A DNA stretch of 64,000 bases from Anadara kagoshimensis. Taxonomy: Eukaryota > Mollusca > Bivalvia > Arcoida > Arcidae. Under the pieces are notes generated by a model. That model was not told the DNA's origin and made no database searches. It saw only the letters and a list, made by a program, of their open reading frames with translations. A program made the position numbers and the translations under genes. The first letter of the stretch is position 1, and each line of letters starts with the position of its first letter. Shown here one piece after another: positions 1-11,600 of this stretch. Location: contig CM037874.1 in the NCBI GenBank assembly GCA_021292105.1, positions 12,258,502 to 12,322,501 on the forward strand, written 5' to 3'.

Positions 1-1242
1 ATCAAGCTGATGCATACACAGAAGGTAAGAGGTGTGAAGTTCAAGGTTAGAGGAAGGGTTCAAGATATATATAGGGAGAACCAGAACCACTCATAAAGAA
101 TATTACCATTTGTTTTCATACTCCTGTTTTTAGAAGCAAGACATATTATAGTTAGGAGATGTCTTCCTATCTCCCTATCTGTCTGTCTGTCCATAATAGT
201 TTTTCCAGCCTTCTCCTCCAACAAGGTTGAAGATATTTTTACTAAACTTGGTATACATGATTACCAGGATATGACATTGTGTGTACCAAAAGAGGAGGTA
301 CTTCTGTACAAGTTTTCATTGTGTGCTTCTGAAATTTTAATCATGCTTTTCTTATCCAGGCAGCTTATGGAGTAACTGGTCTACTGGACTAGATATATAG
401 TTTTGATTCCCTTTAACATGATACCACAAAAATATACATTTATCAATTGACTGGGTACTCAATCGCACACAATGGGGTTCGCCACTGTACCACGTGGTCA
501 ATACCTCTTAGTGTTTGTGCGGAACATTTCGGAAAACGTCAACGTCACAAATTCCCGGAATAACATTGTTTTTATGGGAAAACGTCATATTGTGGGATTC
601 CATGTCCATTGGCAACAAGCGTTTCGCAGACACGGTAGAAGGTATCACATGGTACAGTGGCGAACTCCATTTAAAGTTGGTTTACAGTATTTCTTACAAA
701 CAGTTTCTACAATTTATTTTTCTTTTTAGGATAAGAGACCATACCGGTGTCCTATGTGTAATTACATGGGTAAATCAAGATGCCGAGTACGGAACCATTT
801 GTTAAAATTTCATAAAATGAGGAAAGTCAAAGAAGAAATTGTCTATATACCTGATCAACAAGAAGTCGAGATTAATGAGATTAACGACCTCGAGGAAACG
901 GAAGCAGTCCAACAGATAACGCATGTGACAGCTAACGGAAACATCGAGCTAGACACCATGGATTTGGACAGTAAGTCTGTAGATCTAGTAATGAAAGGAC
1001 TCTACAAACAACAAAACAACATACAAATAGAGGATTCTGAATTATATGTAGCACAGGAATCCAGTGATCAAGATACAGGAGATGTCATCAAGGATGAGCC
1101 TACATCAGTTGATAATGTGACACATATGATTGTAGATAATGATGGTATATTGACTGCTATCCAGGATTCTAAAAATGTTATCATACTTCAACACGACGGG
1201 TTACAATATGGTGCTATTGAGGTTGTCGATTCACAAATATGA
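1..1242 (+). CDS. C2H2 zinc-finger protein, 3' end (partial gene, two exons visible)
   Basis: Two exons are visible. The first (1-24, cut by the window edge) reads IKLMHTQK and ends at a GTAAGA donor. The second (730-1242, after a T-rich tract and AG at 728-729) starts in phase 0 with DKRPYRCPMC and ends at TGA 1240-1242. Joined, they make a normal inter-finger linker followed by a C2H2 finger: CPMC, 12 residues, then H-LLKF-H. The remaining ~140 residues are acidic, rich in E/D/I/Q, have no further finger, and end in VVDSQI. Such proteins are usually nuclear DNA-binding regulators; the target is unknown and I do not recognise the specific orthologue. The 705-bp intron holds a MITE (471-671). 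The last coding 84 bases are the first unit of a tandem array that continues past the stop codon. Confidence 0.8.
471..671. mobile_element. MITE family 1, copy 1 (~200 bp, TIR AATGGGGTTCGCCACTGTAC)
   Basis: The element is bounded by inverted termini: 'aatggggttcgccactgtac' on the left, and a right end reading 'gtacagtggcgaactccatt'. Inner arms around 'gtgcggaacattt' and 'acgtca' add to the hairpin. It sits in the last intron of the zinc-finger gene and ends about 60 bp before the acceptor. It has no coding capacity. Confidence 0.88.
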
Positions 1243-2100
1243 GTTTGTACCCATTCTAGGGCTTTAAAAGTGTTATCCCATTCTATCAACATACACATAT
1301 AGATTACAACATTAATGGTGTACCGAGATCCAGGATTCTAAAAATGTTATCATACTTCAACACGATGGGTTACAATATGGTGCTATTGAAGTTGTCGATT
1401 CACAAATATGAGTTTGTACCCATTCTAGGGCTTTAAAAGTGTTATCCCATTCCATCAACATACACATATAGATTACAACATTAATGGTGTACGGAGATCC
1501 AGGATTCTAAAAATTTGATTATACTTCAACACGATGGGTTACAATATGGTGCTATTGAAGTTGTTGATTCACAAATATGAGTTTATCCTCATGAGTCTTA
1601 GGGTTCTACAAGTGTTATCCCATTCCATCATTACATAGGTTACAACATTAAGTGTTCTGAGATCCAGGATTCTAAAAATGTGAGCATCCTCCAACACTAC
1701 ACATTACATTACGGGGCTATAGCAGTTGTCAATTCATAAATATGAGCTTGTCTTCATGAGTCTAGGGTTTTCAAAGTGTTAGCCTGTTCAATCAACATAG
1801 GTTACATCATGAATCTGTTAATAATGTACTGAGATCCATGATTCTAAAAATGTGATCATCCTCCAACATGGTGGGCTACAATATAGGGTTATAGAAGATT
1901 CACAAATATGAGTTTGTACCAAGCCTAGGGTTCTAAAATTGCTATTGTTTTCCATCAAGATAGTTTACAACATTAAAGTCAATTATATCAATAGTTTACT
2001 GACTGCAATCCAGGGTTCTAAAAATTTGATCACACTGGAACATGAAGGCTTACAATGTGGTCCAATAGATGTTGTTTATTTTAAATCCAGGACTCAGATA
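1159..2100 (+). repeat. Six-copy ~170-bp tandem array starting inside the zinc-finger coding exon
   Basis: Units begin with 'atccaggattctaaaa' or a variant at 1159, 1328, 1497, 1662, 1834 and 2008, so the spacing is 169, 169, 165, 172 and 174 bp. Unit 1 contains the last coding residues and stop codon; the others lie in the 3' flank. Divergence rises with distance: units 2 and 3 are nearly identical to unit 1, and units 4-6 carry many substitutions and indels. Unit 6 also resembles coding sequence just upstream of unit 1 ('gactgcaatcc'). Confidence 0.9.
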
Positions 2101-2317
2101 TTATGAAGAAAAACTCAAGTTTATCTTAACAATGCTGGTAATCAGACATTTATGATAAAAGATTTGGATAATATTTTATAGGAAATACTTGGGGAGTACT
2201 AAAGTAAAAAGTGTTAATAGACTTTATAAGTATTGACATGTGACAAGTGTTAACTTGGTCCATAGACCCCAAACCCGTAATTTTTCAGTCAGACCTGTAA
2301 AATTAAATGTTCTTTTG

Positions 2318-2323
2318 AATAAA
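2318..2323 (+). promoter_or_regulatory. Candidate polyadenylation signal of the zinc-finger gene
   Basis: AATAAA lies about 1.1 kb after the stop codon, just beyond the tandem array. It is the first good canonical hexamer I see on the plus strand there. In AT-rich DNA it may be chance. Confidence 0.3.
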
Positions 2324-2710
2324 GTCTTATGGAAACCATATAGGAAATGTTAAGAAATGAATCAGTGAAAATTTCTTGATGGTTAGAAACTACATTTACT
2401 GACATTACATAGAGTGAAATCACCATAAGAAGTGACATTGGTTTTTTTTATTGAAAAATGATTAATACATTCCAGTTGATTGTAAAGATGCAGATATGAT
2501 TAAATGGCTCAAACTTAACCATATATGGTTGCAGAAATAGACTGTGTCAAATGCATGTACTGTGGACATCTTTTATATTTTGCATAGCTTACAAAATATT
2601 ATAAATAATACAATATTTATTAAATACATGTATATCAAATAAGATATCTCTGAGTATTAAATAATGATGAATGTTTGAATTTATTTATATAATTGATCCT
2701 ATGCTATAGG

Positions 2711-2920
2711 TAAACAACATTGACCTGTCCGCTTGACCTTCAATTAAATATTTATTATGAACAAATATATTCATATGTAGGGAATGTAAATTTTTATTTT
2801 GTCTACATAATGAGAAACACTAAACACAAACACTATTCATTTATGAACTGCCAATCCAAATACCCCCATGTAATGGGTGAGTTCTAATGAAAGGTCAAGC
2901 AGACAGGTCAATGTTGTTTG
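2711..2920. mobile_element. MITE family 2, copy 1 (~215 bp, TIR AACAACATTGACCTGTC)
   Basis: Left terminus 'taaacaacattgacctgtc', right terminus 'gacaggtcaatgttgttt', perfectly inverted over about 18 bp and extending to 'cgcttgacctt'/'aaggtcaagca'. The interior is AT-rich and non-coding. Confidence 0.9.
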
Positions 2921-2923
2921 ATA

Positions 2924-4810
2924 ATTTTTACAGTAAAACAACTCTAAAACTTTAATTCAAATGGTTCTAAGTTTAAAGGAGGGGGTTGGGGTAATTTGCA
3001 AAGTATTTAAGTCCAAGTCTCTGGCCTCTGGACAAGTAAAAAAGGACCAGTCCCATGAAGGTTGAAGTGAAGTTGAGTAACAGTGTTGTAGGCCACAGTC
3101 AAGATTCTTTCACTTATATTGAGGCAATCAGTTCAATAATAGTAGAAGAAAACCGGAGAGCCTAGATAAAACCACCAACTTGTGGCAAGCCAACTGACAA
3201 ATTTCCTCCAAATAGGATCTGTCCAGAGTGGAATTCAAACCTAGTGTGCGAGAGATGAGTAATGGTGTTTAAATCCCTGTCAAGATTTTTTGACTTATAT
3301 CATGACATCTCCAGCTGTAGACAAAGGTGCAGAAATTCTTCCTGTGCATTGTACTGATGGCATTATACAGCAGGGTTCTTTATCATACCAAGCCTATCAT
3401 GGCACAGATCTCATTTGTTTTAAGTTCCCATCCTAAAGAATCTTGACTTTCATTTTGTAATTCAGAGTGTTTGTTGAAAGAACAGTCACTACCCTCTATA
3501 AGTCCTAGGCTGTGAGAGGCCCATGTGATATGTAAGTGTGCACTTTAGGCAAATGTGACAAATGATGGTGTATTGATATTAAAGATGGGAAGGAAAGTCG
3601 GAGGTTTGTCTTCTGACCTATAATTTGAACCCAGCAAATACATATAATACACATGTTCAATGTAAGTAAACAACATTGACCTGTCCACTTGACCTTCAAT
3701 TTAAATATTTTATCATGTATCAGTTCACTTATGTTTAGGAAACATAGGTGTTCACTTCATCTACTACATCATGAGCGATACTCACTTCAGAGTAGCATGT
3801 GCACTTTGTATGCATTAGATTGAATCTTAACATTACCGGTTTATTGGGTGGATAATCCTATATGAATATTCCTTATAATAAAGCTCAAATGGACAGGTCA
3901 ATGTTGTTTACCTATAGGAATTGTATAAAGTGCAGCAACATGGTTTTACACCCCAGTCAAAATTAATGTTCTCTTGTATCAAGGTGGTCAGTTCAGGGAT
4001 GGTGAAGAGATCCAGAGTGCCCAGAGAAAACCACCAACCTTCAGCAGAATCAACTCATTATTCAAAGCCATTAAAGGTTGTTGAAAGAGAGATAACTCTT
4101 GTATGAATCATCCATGGCTTGAAGATAATAACACTGCATGTTGAAATATCTCATTTAGATGTAGCAGATATCTGGACTATAAAGCTATGTATCATACAGA
4201 ATACTTCTTTTAAAGCCTTTGTCAAAACTCAGAACTTTCTGTTTCAAATTTTCAGTGCACTAGAAAAGGGCCCTTGGTGGAACAGTGGTCTAAAACTATT
4301 ACTTTTGGATCACAGTGTCTCTTGCTGCCTAAGTTTGAATCCACTTGAGCAGATGCTAGTCTGAGAAAGTTTGGTTACTTTTTAATGATTTTCTTCAGTA
4401 ACTCCAGTTTTCTCCACCTTTTCAAAATTGAATGAAAAGTGATTTATGACAAAATTCAATTTTATCAATCTTCAATCTTTTAATGTTTAATCTGTGCACA
4501 AAAACAAGATCTGCTTTGTATTATTGCTCAACTTTTAGAGTCGGTATGTTTGGCAATTGATTTAACATATTAATCATTAATATTCTACCAAAACTGAGTA
4601 AACAAAAGTTCATGAAAATTTCTTCACTCCACCACCACGGTTCAAATTCCACTTGAAGCAGATCCAAGTGCCAGAAAGTTGTCAGTTTTCAGTTTGCTTG
4701 CCAATGGTAGGTGGTTTTCTTCTGTCCAGTTCCCTAAACTATCCCTGAACCAACCACCTTTATATATCGAGTGAAATAATTTTGACTGGGGTGTAAAACA
4801 CCTTTTCTTC
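2924..4810. repeat. SINE-derived fragments (families A and C) in the intergenic region
   Basis: Fragments recur at about 3050-3240, 3270-3520, 3945-4075, 4268-4400 and 4630-4800. They share pieces seen elsewhere in the window: 'gtcaagattctttcactta', 'aaccaccaacct', the tRNA-like B-box remnant 'ggttcaaattccactt', and a tail like 'ttgactggggtgtaaaac'. Some are inverted relative to each other. No coding sequence is evident. Confidence 0.6.
3667..3911. mobile_element. MITE family 2, copy 2
   Basis: Starts 'taaacaacattgacctgtc', ends 'gacaggtcaatgttgttta', with the same internal order as copy 1. Only 750 bp separates them. Confidence 0.88.
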
Positions 4811-5403
4811 ACTATCACTTTTTTATGCAGTGGGTCAAAGTTGTAGTGGTTTAAAGGCTACACTTTTTATTATCATTTTGCTACTGACTGCGTGTGGCTA
4901 AACAGGAGGTGCTTACCCTTACAAAGCACCCGGCCTCACTTTCCTGGTTGAAGTTCACATGTCTAGCCCGACTTGTCTTTCCAAAGTTTATACTTTGCTT
5001 TTGAATTGTGATTCGGACATGGATTAGTTAGCATGTTTGTTTTTTATTACATGTACATAGGGAGAGTGACTAAAACTGAATTGACAACAATACATGTTAC
5101 TGACCTGTTTATAGTAATTTAATTTTTCAATTGTAAAATAATATATATTTAATTTAATTAATTAATGTGTGACTTAAACAAAATTTGAAACAAAAAAATA
5201 CAATTGCAATGTTTCCACAAATATTGACAGTTTATGACCCCTCTATAATATACACAAAGAACATTACTACTGTTGATCAGGAAATTTTTGTGTTGGTTAA
5301 TTTTTGCAAAAAATTGTGATTTCTAGAAGATGATTATTGCAAATGCAAATGATTATAAAATATTAGCCGAAGTTTTAATTTTTATGTTAGTCTCACAAAT
5401 TTG

Positions 5404-5596
5404 ATCCCCAGTGTACCACGTGATACCCCGGACCTTTGTGCGGAACACTTATATTAAATGGATATGGAATCGCTTAAGAAGATGTTTTCTCGTAAAAACA
5501 ATGTGATTCCAGGAATTTTTTACATTAACATTTGCCAAAATGTTCCGCACAAAAGTTAAGAGGTATTGATCACGTGGTACAGTGGCGAACCCCATT
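5404..5596. mobile_element. MITE family 1, copy 2
   Basis: The right end (…'gtacagtggcgaacccca') and the internal 'tgttccgcacaaaagtta' are the family consensus in opposite orientation to copy 1. The left terminus has decayed to 'gtgtaccacgtgata'. Confidence 0.82.
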
Positions 5597-6142
5597 AATA
5601 CAAAAATAAAACCAACACGGAAATTTCCTGATCTATACTACACATGTAGAAAGCAGCATGGTATATTCTGTAACATATTCTAATTTTATCAGATTTTATT
5701 ATTCAATAAATAATAAAGAAAAAAATAATCTATAATAAATTATATATTAACAAAAAATAAACTCTATAACAGAAAATATATGTATATATGCATTATAGTT
5801 TCATTAAAAACTAAAATTAAATTAAAAAAAAAACATCCAGTCAAAAATAGCACTTATTTTCAATTACACTAAGCAGTTGCATTGCTTTTATTGGTTTGTT
5901 TTTGCTGGATTACAAATAAATAGAGATGAAAATAGGCAGATTAAAAAAAAAAAAAAGAACACATGGATATACTGGTTTATCAGAATTGCAAAAAAATAAT
6001 AAGTGGCCCAAAAGGGTCAACAAGGCTGCAAACGGACAGGGCATACACGCATCCTTGCAATGCCATAAGCTCAGCAGGCTATAGACAATACCAGTAGATA
6101 TAACCTAAATATTTTCAAAATTGTCGCAAAATACTTTTGTCT

Positions 6143-6329
6143 AATGGGGTTTGTCACTGTACCACATGATCAATACCTTTTAACATTTGCATGGAACATT
6201 TTGGAAAATGTCAACGCCATAGATTTCCAGAATAACATAGGTTTCGCGCATGCCATTCCATATCAATTGGAAATAAGTGTTCTGCATAAACTTAAGAGGG
6301 TATCACATGGTAAAGTGGCAAACCCCATA
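6143..6329. mobile_element. MITE family 1, copy 3 (diverged)
   Basis: Starts 'aatggggtttgtcactgtac' and ends 'taaagtggcaaaccccat'. Many CpG sites of the other copies are TG/CA here, so this looks like an older, methylation-decayed copy. Confidence 0.82.
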
Positions 6330-7680
6330 ATATATCCATATTCTAAAAATACTGGTATTGTTCATTTAACCCATTGATATCTAGTCTTCAGAAGATATCA
6401 ATGTTTTTCAACGTCAACCATCTCAAGAGTCTAGTCTTAATAAACAAATTATCCTAATAGAGTATGTCGGTTTTTAACATTTCTTCACAGAGATATTTGG
6501 TTACCGTATATGTAAAGTGAAACTTTGTTAACTTGAAGTGCATTGAAATTTGATTCTGACTTTAAATTCATCAAGGATTTTGATTTTTCCCGTTTGAATC
6601 ATTAACAAACATAAACTCATGGTGCATGTACAAAGAAGTTACCAAATCAGTGTCTCCGCTGTGTCCCAAAAGAAGATCTTCAAGTCTTGCACCACAATTT
6701 TTGTTTCACCACTGATCCCACTAAATATTTTTGCCAGTGTATGCACTATGTCATTTGTAAATTTTTATACATTGTATTATTGCAATAAGATACATAATCT
6801 TTTTCAATTACTTAGGCTCAAATTAAATTCTAAAAACAGGAAGTGACCCCTAACTCAGAATTATCTATAGTGTTTGGGAAAATAATGTTTTAAGTTTCAC
6901 TGCATTATGACAACAAGTTAACAGTCATCAGCTGCTCAAAAATATATCCTGATTATATTAAAATATCTTTGCTCAACATATATGGATTTCATTGAAATAA
7001 TATCATTGGACAAATTATCCAGGTTTTAAAAATGGTATAACTTTATTTTTAATAACAGTTAAATCTTAACATGCCATACATATCATTAACAATTTTTAAT
7101 ACAAACAATCTGAAAAAAATTTATTTTGTAAAAAAATGTTTAAAAGTAACTCTTAAATCATGTGAATGTTTTGTTACCATTTTTAATATTTGGACCATTG
7201 TTTTTTATGTTCTTCAAAATGAATACAAAGCGTTGGAAGAAATGTAGATTGCCTGCATCCATTAAGACAAACATTAATCAAGTTTATACGTGAAACCCTT
7301 CAACACTGAAGTCATCACTCACTTATAAAACAAGCCCCTCTGTACTACCCACACACCGGTAGCTGAAGGAAGAAAATCTTAAATCCATATACTGTAAATG
7401 TGTTAATTTTAGGACTGTACTAATTTTAGCAATTTCCATGACGACAGAATACAGTTAATTTAAATTCACAACAAAATTAAATAATGAGCATTTATAACAC
7501 ACAAGTTGATCCACAAGATTTACGCTATGTCCACATAAACTTATCTAAATTATGATTTGCTCCAAAATTTGTACATGCTAAAATGAATACATTTACAGTA
7601 CCTTCAATAACAAAGGTTATCTGACTGTCATGATTGGCTGTAAAAATAACATACATGTACAGTAAAACCTCATTATAATG

Positions 7681-7851
7681 TACAGTCAAACCTGTCTTTA
7701 AGACCACTTCTATATAAGGGCACCTCCTTATAAAGGTTAGTAATAGTAAAACTGTATCCCAATTGTACTTTATTCATGTTATTTAAACCAGTATATAAAG
7801 GCCACTTTTACAGGCTCCCTTTGGTAGCCTTTATAGACGGGTTTAACTGTA
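7681..7851. mobile_element. MITE family 3, copy 1 (TIR TACAGTCAAACCTGTCT)
   Basis: Left end 'tacagtcaaacctgtcttta', right end 'atagacgggtttaactgta' (inverted). It carries the motif 'ataaaggccac'. TA at both ends is compatible with a Tc1/mariner-type TA target site. A related element with 'cagattttactgtac' at its right end follows at 7848-8010. Confidence 0.78.
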
Positions 7852-8396
7852 CCAGAGTCCTCTATAATTGGCCACCTCACTTACTACAACAGAATAAATT
7901 TTAAAGCCCAAAAATATTTAATCTATGTTTTTCTTAATTAATCTCTTGCCCTCCCCCATGCCAAAATGTGACTGAACAAATGGTGGCCATGAATCCAGAT
8001 TTTACTGTACATGTTATCTATAAATTTAAACATCATTATTATAACCACATAATTTTCCCCATATGATTAAGATTTCCTTCTAGCTTTGCCAAAATTTGAC
8101 GGCACAATTGTAAAACATGATACAGTTATTAAAATTTAATCTTCATGTTAAGCAGACATTGGTGATAGAGTGGTCTAGAACACGATTAATAGAATCTATC
8201 ATGAATTCCATGTCAGAGACGAGACTTGCCTTATCTACACGGATAAACTCCTAATTCATTCTTTTTCTTCTATTTTGATGACAATTTTGTAAATGTAGAA
8301 ATTTAATGAAAAAAGGTTGCAATAGAAAATCTCTCACCAGTCATGACGGAAAGTTAAAAAAGTTTTCCCCTTTCAAGGTTTCACTCAATTTCATAT

Positions 8397-8402
8397 TTTA
8401 TT
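8397..8402 (-). promoter_or_regulatory. Candidate polyadenylation signal of the citrate-carrier gene
   Basis: TTTATT on the plus strand is AATAAA on the gene strand, about 270 nt downstream of the stop codon, a plausible 3' UTR length. Confidence 0.35.
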
Positions 8403-8672
8403 TTAGAACTTTAGATTTCCCCTGCCCTAGTACAAAAAATTAACATAAAAAAGATTAACCAGCTATATGTATATCACCAAATTATGGGCTAGCTTTCAGC
8501 ACAAAGGAGAAATAACTTGAATTGTCTCCCCTTGGATATGGTTAAGGGAGACAACTGCTGATGCAGATTTATACAAGTTCTGATAAAGTCAGATGGTTAT
8601 ATATAACATGTGACTATGTAATGATACATGTTCAGCATTTAAATGAAGCACAATGTGTTACTGACATCACAT

Positions 8673-11600
8673 TTAGACAACTTTATTAAGATAGAAGGTG
8701 ATGTAATCTTTCATAGAATGGTAACAACCAAAAGTAAATGCTACATCAAACGTTACTCTGCTTAGTCTAGCCACTGTTCCCTTATAGAACCTGCAAAATA
8801 AAACAAAAAGAAACATGTATTTTAATATAAAGAACAAACTCAAAAAAGCTGTATTAACATTATGTGCAATGCCTCAAGGTTTATGAATCAAAGGGCCCTT
8901 GTTCCCTTGAAACCTCGTCAGTTCACTTGCCCAAGTCTGTGGTTCTTTCAGGAGGCTATGTCTGCAAACTTACCTTTCCTGAATTTGCAGTTTGTACATA
9001 AATGAGTTATATCCATCTTGACTTAGAACATATTAGCTCACCAACTCCAACTGGAAATGTGGCCAGTAGTTTGTACATATAGTAATCCAATGGATTTGTT
9101 TTTATAGAATACCTGACATCTAAGGTATAACACTTTAAATGGTTTCAACTAATTCCCCCTATGGAGTCCTAGGAAATTAATTTGTGCAAATCTGAAAGTC
9201 TTTCAACAAGACACGGATACTGTCAAATATCATTAGATTTCATTAGTTGGTTGAATGTTGTTTAACGTTGCATCAGCAATTTTTTTTAGTTATTTGCAGC
9301 GAGAACTATTTTATTAATCTCTATGGGTTAATCTATGAACAATGTGCATGTTGAGTGTAAAGTGTGTTGTATGGTCTGCTTTGTACTAGCACGCACTCAG
9401 GGTAACTTGAAGGTGCTGGCTCACCGCAGTAAGTACACTGCAGACAAACGTACCACTCCCCCAATCACAATATTCTCTCACCAGGTGAACCAGTAAAGGC
9501 CAAAGGCAAGGAAAATTCACTTTCCCACATGTGGTCTGAGTGGGACTCGAACTCACAGCAGTGAGAGACCCTGGATTTGAAGACTGTTGTCTTATCCATT
9601 AGGCCACTGTGGCCTCTCATTAGATTTCAGGCCTAGTGGTTTAGGAAAGAAGATTACAATTGAAATACTTCACTGCACATCATCTAATGACATTGACTAA
9701 TACAATAACTGTATCTGTAATATGGACCAATGGAATCATTTAAAATATAATATTGTCATGTACCAATAAAATTACTGTATCTGTAAGATAGACCAATAAA
9801 ATCAATTTAATATAATACTTACGCCAATGGCCCTTCATGCTTATATATTTTTACGGCGCAATCAAACATATTTTTGTATTTATGTGACTCTAATCCCTGA
9901 AATAAATGGATGAAAATGCTACTGTCACATTCTGCATAGTTTTTCAAAGTTATAGATAAGATAGTTAAATAACAAATTGTGTACTGTGTACAATTTTTGT
10001 TGCTTCCATAAATACCCAGGCCCACAAGTTTACATGTCAACAAAACTGTATATGTTTCAATCTGACCATAAACGGAAACCAAAAATCATGAATATAACAC
10101 CATACAAACATAGAACCATGAAAATTGAACACCACGAAAATAAACCATGTCTTACACTATTTTGACATATACACACTTTGTTGCCCAAAATTCAAGCTAA
10201 GGTACCATGGAACACAATATACCAGAAGGTGGCAAATGCTGCCACCTAAGATATCTCACCTGTATGTAACCTGAAGGTTCATGCCCTCATAAGCTTAAAA
10301 TTGGATCTTAAAACAATCTGTCCTTTGTTGAGACTTGGTGAACAGAAGACATTCCCCAAAATTCTCCTCAAAAAATTCTGACAAATGTTATTCAATGGAT
10401 GTTTTTAAAATGTCTTTCATCAGGTTTTTCTGCTTTAAAATATATCATGGTGTGATTTATTTAAAATCTAGCTTACATGCAAAACAATTCTAACTCGGAA
10501 TCAACTATAAGCATGTCTAGATGTACATGTATTAGAATTGGATGGTGCTTCCAGATGAGAATGTTAAGCAAAAAATATCAATGCATAAATAAATTTGGTT
10601 TCATGCCATATCATAACTAAAAACATAAACATAGCACCCATTGTCGTGCCGATATACAGCATTTTTTTCAAATATGTTGTTTGGCACTATGAAAGAAAAA
10701 CTGAACTGCAGGCATATTGCCCTCAAATGTTTTTAATTCTACATTTCAATATTGGTGCATTTCAGACTAAGTGATTCTCACTAAGCAGTTGTCTAGTCAT
10801 TTAGCCATGTGTACCCTTCAGATGTCTTCATTTTTTAAAAGATTATTCTTAATTCATAAGACAATACCAGTAAAATGTTTTGCTAAGTGATGTTAAATAA
10901 CAATTTTTAAAATAATAATTTTTTATCATTTTTCAGCAATAAATTGAAAATCACAAAGGTGTTTTATTTTGTCACTATAACAACATACACTAACTGCACA
11001 CAAATTCAAATTTCAAACTATGTCAGTATTAATATTAAATAGAATGCAAAACCTATGCTACACTAAAATACATAATTCAAGCTTTCTGGGTACAACCGAT
11101 ATAGCATTCAAATGGTTTGTGAAAATCAAATTCGAAATTTTAAGTTTGTCAGTACATGTATAATGAAAACGAATGGCGTTCAAAAGTTTGTCACTTATAA
11201 TTCAAAATTCAACAAAATTCAGTAACTGAACACAAATTCAAATGTTTAACTTTGCCAGTATATGGAACAGCATTGAAAACCTATATCACTAAAATTCAAA
11301 TTTCAAACTTTAACAGTACAAGAACAGTGATCAAAAATTGACACAAAAATCAAAATTCAACAACATTCAGTAACTGCATACAAATTCAAATATCAAACTT
11401 TGTCAGTAGAATGAACATCATTGAAAACCTATGTGACACTAAAATTCAAATTTCAAACTTTAACAGTACAAGAGCAGTGATCAAAAATTGACACAAAAAT
11501 TCAAAATCAACAACATTCAGTAACTGCACACAAATTCAAATATCAAACTTTGTCAGTAGAATGAACATCATTGAAAACCTATGTGACACTAAAATTCAAA

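Larger units (their letters stand above)
4811..8672. other. Intergenic region between two convergent gene ends
   Basis: AT-rich sequence separating the 3' ends of the zinc-finger gene and the citrate-carrier gene. Apart from MITEs (listed separately), poly-A/T runs and a pair of MITE-like elements at 7681-8010, I see no exon-like reading frame with splice sites or recognisable protein similarity. Confidence 0.6.
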
